This document shows positions 9,554-17,088 of a stretch of 40,414 bases of DNA, piece after piece. The notes under the pieces were generated by a model. That model searched no databases, was not told the DNA's origin, and was given only the letters and a program-made list of their open reading frames with translations. Every line of letters begins with the position of its first letter. Positions within the stretch are counted from its first letter, which is position 1. This stretch comes from Chloroflexota bacterium (lineage in GTDB: Bacteria > Chloroflexota > Dehalococcoidia > Lucifugimonadales > Lucifugimonadaceae), in the NCBI GenBank assembly GCA_013204545.1, contig JABMNN010000117.1, forward strand, positions 1 to 40,414, read 5' to 3'. Position numbers and translations under genes: made by a program.

Positions 9554-9928
9554 ATGTACCCGGATGATCTCAAATATTCAAAAGAACACGAATGGGTGCG
9601 AATGAGCGGAGATATCGCCGAGATCGGCGTAACCGTATTTGCGCAGGAATCACTCGGTGATGTCGTGTTCGTTGATCTTCCCGAAGTCGGAACGAACGTC
9701 GAACAATTCGCCAAATTTGGCGAAATCGAGTCCGTGAAAGCTGTAAGCGATCTGTTCTCACCTATTGGAGGTAAGATCACCGAGGTCAACTCCGCAGCTG
9801 CTGACACGCCAGAAGTAGTTAATGAAGATCCATACGGCTCGGGCTGGTTGATCAAGGTTGAGCTTAACGACACCGCCCAACTCGACGAACTTATGGACGC
9901 CGCAACCTACCAAGCAACGTTGGAGTAA
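9554..9928 (+). CDS. gcvH: Glycine cleavage system H protein
   Basis: Lipoyl carrier that shuttles the aminomethyl group between the P, T and L proteins. The 124-residue product starts YPDDLKYSKEHEWV, contains GVTVFAQESLGDVVFVDLPE and the lipoylated lysine in GEIESVKAVSDLFSP, and ends with the usual NEDPYGSGWLIKVEL segment. The ATG at 9554 follows TAGGAAA. It lies 73 bp after gcvT and 11 bp before gcvPA. It is the normal length for the family. Confidence 0.97.
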   Translation: MYPDDLKYSKEHEWVRMSGDIAEIGVTVFAQESLGDVVFVDLPEVGTNVEQFAKFGEIESVKAVSDLFSPIGGKITEVNSAAADTPEVVNEDPYGSGWLIKVELNDTAQLDELMDAATYQATLE

Positions 9929-9939
9929 CGATTACTTCA

Positions 9940-11283
9940 ATGGCTTCATCAGCGCACACTTCGCCTAACCATCCTTACATTCCATCTACCGATTCTGAAC
10001 GTGCCGAAATGCTTGGTGCCATCGGCGTTGACTCACTTGACGCCCTACTCGAGGATATTCCTGCTCAGCACCGGCATCCAAAGCTAAACCTTGCTGCAGG
10101 GCTTTCAGAACAAGAGCTTTCGACAGTATTTGGGTCGATAGCGGCTGAAAATGCTTCTCCTTCGAGCGGGTATATATCGTTTTTAGGAGCTGGTTCGTAC
10201 AGTCACTACATTCCTTCTACAGTTCGTTCGATCCTACAAAGAGGTGAGTTCGTAACTGCTTACACGCCGTACCAGCCAGAGGCCGCTCAGGGCACCCTGC
10301 AAGTCGGTTTCGAGTTCCAGACCATCGTCTGTCAATTGACTGAGATGGAAGTTGCTAACGCCGGTATGTACGATGGTCCTACGGCGTTTGCTGAAGCTTG
10401 TCTCATGGCAGCTCGAGTGACGAAGCGAACGAAAATCGGCGTACTTTCGAGTACAGATAAGCGATTATCAGACACGCTTCTGGCGTACTCGAAATACCAA
10501 GGCATTGAGATCGTCGAAGTCGCAGCCGATGCAACGGACATTCCAGATGATCTGGCGTGTATTGGCATCCAGAGTCCCAACTTTTTCGGTGAGATCGAGG
10601 ATGTCCAACGGCTCACCAAGCTCGCACACGACAATGGCGCACTTTCTGTAGTTCACGTGAATCCGACCGCTTTAGGGATGTTCAAGGCCCCTGGGGAGTT
10701 CGACGTAGACATCGTTACTGCCGAAGGGCAGCCTCTCGGTGTACCGATGGCGTTTGGTGGTCCGTACGTCGGGCTGTTCGCCTGCAAGAAGGCGCACATA
10801 CGCCAGATGCCGGGGCGAATTATTGGGCGTACTACTGATACGAAAGGCAGAACCGGGTATGCACTCACGCTTCAAACTCGTGAGCAGCACATTCGACGTG
10901 AGCGTGCGACATCGAATATTTGTACAAGCACGCAGTTAATTGGCCTGATGGTTACCGTGTATGCCGCGACGCTCGGCAAGCAGGGAATGAAGGATCTGGC
11001 GAGCCTCTGCTACCAAAAAGCGCACTATGCAGCAGCTGAAATCAACAAGCTTGATGGCTACTCAGTTAAGTCAAGTGGCACGTTCTTCCACGAGTTTGTC
11101 GTTACATGCCCAAGTGCACCGCCTAAGATCAATGAAGCATTGCTTAAGAAGAAAATCATTGGTGGACTTGATATTTCTGATCGTTCAGAAAGCGGCATGC
11201 TCGTATGTGTGACCGAAACGAGTTCGAAAGCCGATATTGATAGATTTGTAAAAGCTCTGAGTGAGATCGGAGTTTCGGCGTGA
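9940..11283 (+). CDS. gcvPA: Glycine dehydrogenase (decarboxylating) subunit 1
   Basis: N-terminal half of the two-subunit form of glycine decarboxylase (P protein). With GcvPB it decarboxylates glycine and loads the aminomethyl group on GcvH. The product has 447 residues. Motifs include FLGAGSYSHYIPSTVRSILQ, FVTAYTPYQPEAAQGTLQVG, the AEGQPLGVPMAFGGPYVGLF segment and GRTTDTKGRTGYALTLQTRE with the following HIRRERATSNICT. Its TGA stop overlaps the GTG start of gcvPB by 4 bp (GTGA), so the two halves are translationally coupled. The split form is common in Firmicutes, Thermotogae, archaea and Chloroflexota, while E. coli has a fused P protein. Confidence 0.97.
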   Translation: MASSAHTSPNHPYIPSTDSERAEMLGAIGVDSLDALLEDIPAQHRHPKLNLAAGLSEQELSTVFGSIAAENASPSSGYISFLGAGSYSHYIPSTVRSILQRGEFVTAYTPYQPEAAQGTLQVGFEFQTIVCQLTEMEVANAGMYDGPTAFAEACLMAARVTKRTKIGVLSSTDKRLSDTLLAYSKYQGIEIVEVAADATDIPDDLACIGIQSPNFFGEIEDVQRLTKLAHDNGALSVVHVNPTALGMFKAPGEFDVDIVTAEGQPLGVPMAFGGPYVGLFACKKAHIRQMPGRIIGRTTDTKGRTGYALTLQTREQHIRRERATSNICTSTQLIGLMVTVYAATLGKQGMKDLASLCYQKAHYAAAEINKLDGYSVKSSGTFFHEFVVTCPSAPPKINEALLKKKIIGGLDISDRSESGMLVCVTETSSKADIDRFVKALSEIGVSA

Positions 11284-12746
11284 CCATTTCAATCAATGCG
11301 GGAGGCGTCGATCGCCGATTATTGATGGATCGTTCGGTGACGGGACGTAAGGCATTCACTCTGCCTGCATCTGACGTGCCGACACAGAACCTGCCAGATT
11401 CATCGTTACTACGTGACGATGTCGAGTTGCCAGAGGTCTCGCAGCTGGAAGTAATTCGTTATTTCTCAGTGTTAAGCCAACTGAACTTCTCGATCGATAC
11501 GAATTTCTACCCTCTCGGTTCTTGCACGATGAAGTACAACCCAAAGATCAACGATGAGTTATCGAATCTTCCGGGTCTTGCCAACATTCACCCGCTTCAG
11601 CCTGATGTAACCGTTCAGGGTGCAATCAGACTTCTCAAAAACCTTCAGGACGATCTCGGCGAAATAACCGGTCTTTCCGGCGTATCGCTTGCTCCTCTCG
11701 CGGGCGCTCAGGGTGAATATGCAGGCTTATTAATTGCCCGTGCCTACCACGATGCTCGAAGCGACTCGGCTCGAACGGTAGCCATAGTTCCCGATTCAGC
11801 ACACGGCACTAACCCTGCTTCGGCAGCGATGGCTGGATTGGAAGTTGTCACAGTTCGGTCTGACGACCAAGGCAACGTCGATGTTGAAAACCTGCGAGAG
11901 CTAGCCAATTCGAACACTGCCGTGTTTATGCTCACCATTCCGAGTACGTTGGGATTGTTCGAGCCGAATATTCTTGAGATCACCAAGATCGTTCACGATG
12001 CAGGAGGTCTTGTTTACGCTGACGGTGCGAACCTGAACGCGTTATTGGGAGTGGTGAAACTCGGTGACCTGGGCGTCGATATTTGCCATTCTAACCTGCA
12101 TAAAACGTTCTCGACCCCTCACGGTGGGGGCGGTCCCGGTTCTGGGCCTGTCATGGTCACAAACGAACTGGCGAAATTTCTGCCTAAACCCGTCGCAGTG
12201 AAGACCGATGTTGGATATGTTCTCGCTACGCCGGAAATGTCCGTAGGCTCCATCAACGGATTCCACGGATCGTTTTCGATTGCGGCTCGTGCCTACGCAT
12301 ACATCAAAGCGTTAGGGCAGGAAGGTCTTCGTTCGGTTTCTGAGAACGCGATCATCAGTGCCAATTACATTCAGGCGAAGTTACGAGACAAATACGATCT
12401 TGCGGCCGATCGTTACTGCATGCACGAGACGGTTCTTTCAGCAGCTCGTCAGAAGAAGCGCGGAGTAGCTGGGCTAGATATTGCGAAGCGGCTACTCGAC
12501 TTCGGAATCCACGCACCAACGATGTACTTCCCGATGATTGTCGACGAAGCGTTGATGGTTGAGCCTACGGAATCGGAATCGAAAGAAACTCTCGATCACT
12601 TCATCGCAGTTATGCGACAGATCGACGATGAAGTCGACTCAGCACCTGAACTGCTTCATGATGCTCCGCACGATCTGCCGGTAACACGTCTTGATGAGGC
12701 GACGGCTGCACGTAAGCCGGTGTTGCGCTGGTCGGCGGAGGTGTAG
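11280..12746 (+). CDS. gcvPB: Glycine dehydrogenase (decarboxylating) subunit 2
   Basis: C-terminal half of the P protein and the subunit that binds PLP. The product has 488 residues. The PLP lysine is K275 in CHSNLHKTFSTPHGGGGPG. Other family segments are FYPLGSCTMKYNPKINDEL, SLAPLAGAQGEYAGLL, DSAHGTNPASAAMAG and GIHAPTMYFPMIVDEALMVE. The GTG start at 11280 overlaps the gcvPA stop. It is the last gene of the operon; the lipoamide dehydrogenase (L protein) is not in this window. A 124-bp gap separates it from the next gene, with no obvious terminator. Confidence 0.97.
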   Translation: MTISINAGGVDRRLLMDRSVTGRKAFTLPASDVPTQNLPDSSLLRDDVELPEVSQLEVIRYFSVLSQLNFSIDTNFYPLGSCTMKYNPKINDELSNLPGLANIHPLQPDVTVQGAIRLLKNLQDDLGEITGLSGVSLAPLAGAQGEYAGLLIARAYHDARSDSARTVAIVPDSAHGTNPASAAMAGLEVVTVRSDDQGNVDVENLRELANSNTAVFMLTIPSTLGLFEPNILEITKIVHDAGGLVYADGANLNALLGVVKLGDLGVDICHSNLHKTFSTPHGGGGPGSGPVMVTNELAKFLPKPVAVKTDVGYVLATPEMSVGSINGFHGSFSIAARAYAYIKALGQEGLRSVSENAIISANYIQAKLRDKYDLAADRYCMHETVLSAARQKKRGVAGLDIAKRLLDFGIHAPTMYFPMIVDEALMVEPTESESKETLDHFIAVMRQIDDEVDSAPELLHDAPHDLPVTRLDEATAARKPVLRWSAEV

Positions 12747-12870
12747 ATGTATTCGACATTAGCGATCATAGCCCTCAGCACGATTTCTGCAGCACATGGT
12801 GTCCAATAGCAGTGTTACACTCTCGTCGGGCTTTGACGCACCCCCGAATTCCGAAAGTAATTAGTGCCAC

Positions 12871-13722
12871 ATGATTATCGATACACATGTTCATGTTTGG
12901 GAGATGCCTCCGATCGCTCCGATCGGTCCAACCGCGCCCAACTTCACATCAAAACCAAAAGCCCACGCAAACGCTGAACTGCTGCTCGAAGATATGGACG
13001 TAAACGGAGTCGACAAGACTGTTATCGTTCAAACTTCGTTCTCGACGTGGGACAACGAATACGTTGCTGGTTCGGCTATCAAATACCCGGATAGATTTGT
13101 TTCGATGGGTATGGTCGACCCAATGGACGATAATAATGTCGAACAGGCTGCGTACTGGATGGATGAACGGAAGATGCAGGGTTTTCGATTCCACCCACAG
13201 TACTACTCGGAGGTCGACATATTGAAGCGACCTGAGAACGATGCCATGTTCAAGGCAATCGAAAAACGTGACGGCGTCATCCAGATCCACAATCGTCCAG
13301 AACATGCTCATCAGCTCGATTATGTAGCAGCGAAATACCCTGGAATCACATGGCTAATCGACCACATGATGTATCCGGAGCCCAAGATGGCTCCCGATTG
13401 GGATGTGTACAAACCTGTTCTTGCTCTAGCCAATCACGAAAACGTTCTGATGAAAATTTCGGACATTCACAACCGTTCCGTAGGTGATTATCCGTTTGCA
13501 GACATGCACGACATTATCAAAATGGCAATGGATGCCTTCGGGCTCGATCGTGTTATGTGGGGCACGGGTTATCCGGGCTATCACCGAGTCGAAAATGGCT
13601 GGCTTTCACTTGAAGACGAACTAAAGCTCGTCCGTGAGGGATTTGACTGGCTTACGTCGGACGAGAGAAACAAATACCTTGGCGGAAACGCTATGCGTAT
13701 ATGGAACTGGGATAGCGAGTAG
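12871..13722 (+). CDS. Amidohydrolase family 2 (COG3618-like) metal-dependent hydrolase
   Basis: A 283-residue TIM-barrel protein of the amidohydrolase-related family that includes lactonases and decarboxylases such as aminocarboxymuconate-semialdehyde decarboxylase. The metal-binding HxH is in IIDTHVHVWEMPP (His6, His8). Further conserved histidines are in GFRFHPQYY, VIQIHNRPEH and TWLIDHMMYP. The C-terminal motif that usually reads WGSDYP or WGTDYP is WGTGYPGYHR here, so the usual Asp is Gly233. A GGT/GAT difference is one base. This could mean altered chemistry or a non-enzymatic paralog. The ATG at 12871 sits directly before the family N-terminus. It is 48 bp upstream of the peroxiredoxin gene and likely cotranscribed with it. 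Substrate unknown. Confidence 0.8.
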   Translation: MIIDTHVHVWEMPPIAPIGPTAPNFTSKPKAHANAELLLEDMDVNGVDKTVIVQTSFSTWDNEYVAGSAIKYPDRFVSMGMVDPMDDNNVEQAAYWMDERKMQGFRFHPQYYSEVDILKRPENDAMFKAIEKRDGVIQIHNRPEHAHQLDYVAAKYPGITWLIDHMMYPEPKMAPDWDVYKPVLALANHENVLMKISDIHNRSVGDYPFADMHDIIKMAMDAFGLDRVMWGTGYPGYHRVENGWLSLEDELKLVREGFDWLTSDERNKYLGGNAMRIWNWDSE

Positions 13723-13770
13723 AATTCCTGATTGCAGAGCCAACAGGAACACACGGAGCACTGACGAAAC

Positions 13771-14247
13771 ATGGCACTTCAAGCTGGCACACCAGCACCA
13801 GATTTCACTTTGGACGCTCACTCTGGTGCGATAAAACTTTCGGACTTACGCGGTAAGACAGTGGTTATTGGATTTCATCCTGCCAGCTTCACTGGTGGTT
13901 GACTGAATCAAGTGCGCGGGTTCCGCGCAAACTACGAGAAGTTTCAGGATCTGAATACTGAAATCGTTGAGATCAGCTGTGATCCTCTCCCGGTGCAAAA
14001 AGCATGGGTCGCCAGCATGAAAACGGAAGGCAGCGACGAATACGGTCAAGTTCCTTTCCCTGTTGCCAGCGATTTTTGGCCTCATGGAGAGGTGACAAAG
14101 GCGTTTGACGTTTTCAATGAAGAAACCGGAAAAGCGAAACGCTCGGTATTCATTATTGATGGCGAAGGGATGATCCGCTGGTCGAATGTGTACACCGATT
14201 CGATCCCGGCTTCAGGCGAGCTACTCCACGAAATCGAAAATCTGTGA
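13771..14247 (+). CDS. Selenocysteine-containing peroxiredoxin (AhpE/BCP-like), in-frame TGA at 13900-13902 read as Sec44
   Basis: A thiol-peroxidase-family protein that would reduce hydroperoxides in the cytoplasm. Read through the TGA, it is 158 residues, close to AhpE and BCP. The N-terminus has AGTPAPDFTLDAHSG, and the active-site motif P-x-x-x-T-x-x-C appears as PASFTGG then TGA, with P37, T41 and residue 44 in the peroxidatic position. The same frame continues without further stops through LNQVRGFRANYEKF, EISCDPLPVQKAW (Cys70), FPVASDF and KRSVFIIDGEGMIRW. A SECIS-like hairpin starts 10 nt after the TGA. The frame ends in tandem TGA TGA at 14245-14250, and thrS and gcvPA also stop at TGA, so the code is not generally reassigned. 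Gene callers would miss the gene or start it at GTG 13912, without the active site. Alternatives are a TGT/TGC sequencing error or nonsense mutation. Sec machinery is not in this window. Confidence 0.87.
13903..13947 (+). promoter_or_regulatory. Bacterial SECIS-like stem-loop after the peroxiredoxin TGA
   Basis: The upper stem is 7 perfect base pairs (13913-13919 with 13923-13929) closing a GTT apical loop at 13920-13922. The loop starts with G and lies 17 nt after the TGA, within the distance known for bacterial SECIS elements. A lower stem pairs CTGAA (13903-13907), directly after the TGA, with TTCAG (13943-13947). All of it is inside the coding sequence, as in E. coli fdhF. Confidence 0.75.
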
Positions 14248-14338
14248 TGAGGTCACTCTCTCTGAGAGATCAGGCGCGGATTGGTTGAGTTGAAATGATG
14301 ACACTTCGGTATAGTTGAAATGTTATAGGCTCAATATC

Positions 14339-14363
14339 GTCATCTTGAACTTGATTCAGGATC
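14339..14363. repeat. Interspersed palindromic repeat unit
   Basis: GTCATCTTGAACTTGATTCA followed by GGATC is a near-perfect palindrome (ATCtTGAA-cttga-TTCAgGAT). The same core occurs degraded at 6777, and partial matches lie at 33055-33076 and 35709-35727, all in intergenic DNA. Confidence 0.55.
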
Positions 14364-14396
14364 TTGCTCGCAGGAACTAACCGAGCTGAAGCAAGC

Positions 14397-14807
14397 ATGG
14401 CTGTAGTCCCCAATACGCTTACGTTGAATCTGGCAAAATCACTTTCTGTCGCCATTGGATTGTTCGGCTTCGCGTTTACCGCTTGGATCTTCTACTCAAC
14501 ACTTGTGCTGTATCCGAACGACGCCAGTTTCTCAGTATTGGGCGCGATCTTGTCCGTGATTCTGGTGACACTGGGAGTGAGCTCAGCTGTTCTAGGTCGT
14601 CTGGTGCGACGACGAATATCGGGTCAAACGTTCTCGACCGGAGCGATATACGGTCTCGCTGTAGGTATAGCAATCTTGTGGCTGCCACTTTTCTTACCGT
14701 CACCGTCTATGGTCGTGTTCTTTCTGATCTCGGGCTCACTCTTGCTGTTGCACGCTCTGTTTGGTCGTCAGAAAATAGAATTATCTACCAGATTGGCGGA
14801 TCGATAG
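14397..14807 (+). CDS. Small multi-pass membrane protein of unknown function
   Basis: I do not recognise this 136-residue protein. It appears to have four hydrophobic segments: SLSVAIGLFGFAFTAWIFY, VLGAILSVILVTLGVSSAVL, IYGLAVGIAILWLPLFL and VVFFLISGSLLLLHALF. A basic cytoplasmic-type loop (RLVRRRIS) lies between the second and third. ATG 14397 is preferred to the upstream TTG at 14364, which lies next to the palindromic repeat. It is followed at 49 bp by another small membrane protein on the same strand; the pair could form a unit and ends at a shared terminator. No function is inferred. Confidence 0.6.
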   Translation: MAVVPNTLTLNLAKSLSVAIGLFGFAFTAWIFYSTLVLYPNDASFSVLGAILSVILVTLGVSSAVLGRLVRRRISGQTFSTGAIYGLAVGIAILWLPLFLPSPSMVVFFLISGSLLLLHALFGRQKIELSTRLADR

Positions 14808-14855
14808 TGTGCAAGTCGCCCCAGTAAACACATCCGAGTCAGGATTGAACCCACT

Positions 14856-15251
14856 TTGCCACTAATCAAGCAAACGGCGGCTACAAAAGTGATCCGAGTG
14901 ATCTCAGGCGTGATCGGACTACTCGCAGTCATATACGTCTTGTTCGCTCTGTATCGTGTTTACTTTTTCGAATCGGGTGGATCGAGTAATTCGTCATCAC
15001 CGAGAGTGTTCATCTTGATAATAGTGCTTCTGGCAGCTATGACTATTGAGTTCGCTCGATCTGTATGGCGTCGTACCCAAGGTGTTCGAAGCAATGTATG
15101 GAAAGTTCTTGCATTCGCTGTAATCCTGATCGTGTTTCCAGTTTTAGCTTCTCCTTTATCACCTACCCTCCTCGTGTTCGCTATATTCGCTGTAGTGCTT
15201 ACTTTCGTGAACTTGGTGCTCAACCGTTTATTCGCACCTAAGACCGCGTAA
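14856..15251 (+). CDS. Small multi-pass membrane protein of unknown function
   Basis: An unrecognised 131-residue protein with an apparent TTG start at 14856, preceded by AGGATT at a reasonable spacing. Hydrophobic stretches are VISGVIGLLAVIYVLFALY, VFILIIVLLAAMTIEFA and two more near the C-terminus (VLAFAVILIVFPVLA and LLVFAIFAVVLTFVNLVL), giving about four membrane passes. Basic residues (WRRTQGVRSNVWK) sit between the second and third. It shares size and topology with the gene directly upstream, but I see no clear sequence identity. The terminator at 15253 immediately follows the stop codon. Confidence 0.6.
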   Translation: MPLIKQTAATKVIRVISGVIGLLAVIYVLFALYRVYFFESGGSSNSSSPRVFILIIVLLAAMTIEFARSVWRRTQGVRSNVWKVLAFAVILIVFPVLASPLSPTLLVFAIFAVVLTFVNLVLNRLFAPKTA

Positions 15252-15252
15252 T

Positions 15253-15288
15253 AAAAAAAGGACGATGGTCTGACCCATCGCCCTTTTT
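15253..15288. terminator. Bidirectional terminator between convergent genes
   Basis: AAAAAGG (15255-15261) and CGATGG (15263-15268) pair with CCATCG (15275-15280) and CCTTTTT (15282-15288), with one A-C mismatch. The A and T runs allow it to serve both the plus-strand membrane gene and the minus-strand aldolase gene. Confidence 0.88.
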
Positions 15289-15329
15289 AGCTCACATTCT
15301 CCGAGCGGAAAAAAAGTCACCTGGTGACC

Positions 15330-16145
15330 CTAGTAGAACGTTCCGCCCTCTTTTCCGCCGTCGTCGTCTAGTTCGCCCTTGAGCCCTGCCTGTAAATCCG
15401 CAAGCTGACCCTCAACACCCATCTTAAGCATTCCTGCGTCTGAACTGATTGGGAACCACTGCATGCCCTGCTTGATACGACGTGCCGCCTCTTCGCCTGA
15501 AGTGGTGTGAGCGCCCGTGAACACTCCATTGCGCTTTCCTGCGTCGACGACTTTCTTAACGGCTGCGATGTGATCAGGGTGCTTGTTGTCTAACCCAATC
15601 GGCACACCCATTGATTGTGCGAGGTCGTTTGGTCCGATGAAACATACGTCTACGCCCGGCACGGCCATGATCTCGTCGATCTGATCAACCGCAGCAGGGT
15701 CTTCGATCATGATCACCACAAGCGTCATCTCGTTGGCCTTCTTGTAGAAGCCTGGACCGTATGCAATCTGACCACGTGCGCTGCCGATTCCACGAATTCC
15801 ATCGGGGGCGTACTTTGCTGCCTGCACAATTTCTCGAGCCTGATCCGCATTTTTCACATCCGGCGCAACGATTCCCATGAACCCAATATCGAGAATTCGT
15901 TTAATCCATACTTTCTCGCCGTAAGGAACCCGAGCGAACATTGGAGTGCCGCTGCCCTGAGCCGCCCTGAGGCAGTTCACAGCCGTGGAAACATCGATCG
16001 CGTTGTGCTCGAAGTCGACTACGATCCAGTCGAGGTCAGTCATATAGGCCAGCACTTCGATAACCGAGGGGTCGCCAGTTGTTGACCACGTGCCAACAGT
16101 AGCTTCGCCACGTTTCATCTTGTCTATGACTGGATTTGAATCCAT
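15330..16145 (-). CDS. HpcH/HpaI family class II aldolase
   Basis: A 271-residue protein of the 2-keto-3-deoxy acid aldolase family (HpcH, GarL, YfaU types), which cleaves 2-oxo-3-deoxy acids to pyruvate or related products and an aldehyde using a divalent metal. The family pattern is clear: GTWSTTGDPSVIEVLA near the start, DWIVVDFEHN, the substrate-binding MFARVPYGE, GIVAPDVKNADQAREIV, the metal ligand Glu in VVIMIEDPAAV and the Asp in CFIGPNDLAQSMG. The C-terminus is acidic and glycine-rich (GELDDDGGKEGG). It is convergent with the membrane genes and divergent from the KDPG aldolase gene, so it shares a promoter region with a sugar-acid pathway. Exact substrate unknown. Confidence 0.88.
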   Translation of the reverse strand: MDSNPVIDKMKRGEATVGTWSTTGDPSVIEVLAYMTDLDWIVVDFEHNAIDVSTAVNCLRAAQGSGTPMFARVPYGEKVWIKRILDIGFMGIVAPDVKNADQAREIVQAAKYAPDGIRGIGSARGQIAYGPGFYKKANEMTLVVIMIEDPAAVDQIDEIMAVPGVDVCFIGPNDLAQSMGVPIGLDNKHPDHIAAVKKVVDAGKRNGVFTGAHTTSGEEAARRIKQGMQWFPISSDAGMLKMGVEGQLADLQAGLKGELDDDGGKEGGTFY

Positions 16146-16299
16146 TTTGGAATCTTTCTATTGGAATTGAATCGTGCTGTTGGTCATCGTACTTGTGCCG
16201 TCAACAAATGTTTTCACGGCGAATCAGGTTACTACTTCGTGAGAGAGCGATAAACTAGCGTTCGGATGATTTTAAATATCTCGTAAAGGAGAATTCGCG

Positions 16300-16977
16300 T
16301 TGGCCAGACACACACGGCTACAGGCACTAAATGCAGTTCACGAAATTGGTGTTGTGCCAGTTTTTTACAATGGTGATATTGCAATAGCCCAGAATATTGC
16401 AAAGGCCTGTGTAAACGGTGGAATTCGGGTTCTTGAGTTTACCAACCGTGGTGACCACGCTTGGGAAGTTTTCACTGCGTTAGACAGATTCTGTGCAGCC
16501 GAGCTTCCTAACGCGGTTCTAGGAGCTGGTTCAGTTCTTGATGCTGGCACTGCTTCAATGTACATCGGTTCGGGTGCAAGCTTCATAGTCGGTCCGGTAA
16601 CCAATCCAGACGTTGCGAAGGTTTGTAATCGTCGAAAAGTCGGATACATCCCTGGTTGCGGAACTGCTTCTGAGATTTCCGCTGCAGAAGAACTCGGCTG
16701 TGAGATAGTCAAAGCGTTCCCTGGAAGTGCCGTAGGTGGCCCAGGATTCGTAAAAGATGTTCTTGCTCCTATGCCTTGGTCATCGATCATGCCTACTGGC
16801 GGTGTTGATATCACCGAAGAATCACTCCGACCGTGGTTCGAAGCAGGCGTGGTAGCCGTTGGGATGGGTTCTAAGCTCATTTCTGCGGACATTCTGAAAG
16901 ACGGTGCTTGGAATAAACTCGAGCAGCGAAGCAAAGACACCGTCGCCCTAATCAAGTCCATCCGCGGCCGGTCCTAA
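16300..16977 (+). CDS. eda: 2-dehydro-3-deoxyphosphogluconate (KDPG) aldolase family protein
   Basis: A class I aldolase that cleaves 2-keto-3-deoxy-6-phosphogluconate to pyruvate and glyceraldehyde-3-phosphate. The 225-residue product has Glu46 in RVLEFTNRG, the conserved GAGSVLDAGTA segment, FIVGPVTNPDVAKVC, GYIPGCGTASEI, the Schiff-base lysine K138 in IVKAFPGSA, and PTGGVDITEES. The TTG start at 16300 is well supported by AAAGGAG at 16285-16291. It lies 111 bp upstream of a KDG-kinase-like gene. Kinase plus aldolase would convert 2-keto-3-deoxygluconate to central metabolites, as in uronate and gluconate degradation. Confidence 0.9.
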   Translation: MARHTRLQALNAVHEIGVVPVFYNGDIAIAQNIAKACVNGGIRVLEFTNRGDHAWEVFTALDRFCAAELPNAVLGAGSVLDAGTASMYIGSGASFIVGPVTNPDVAKVCNRRKVGYIPGCGTASEISAAEELGCEIVKAFPGSAVGGPGFVKDVLAPMPWSSIMPTGGVDITEESLRPWFEAGVVAVGMGSKLISADILKDGAWNKLEQRSKDTVALIKSIRGRS

Positions 16978-17088
16978 TAGGACCCGTTTTCAGCTTGGGG
17001 CGATTGCTCCTCAATTGCACATGCGCTGATCTATTTCAATCTAATTAAACATCCAATTCGCGGTAGAAAAAGTATCGGAGATACCCAA

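Noticed and set aside
13912-14247. Separate 111-residue gene starting at GTG 13912
   Set aside because: It is the downstream part of the peroxiredoxin in the same frame as ATG 13771; on its own it lacks the whole active-site region.
16365-16961. 198-residue minus-strand frame
   Set aside because: It lies wholly opposite the KDPG aldolase gene, which has clear active-site motifs.
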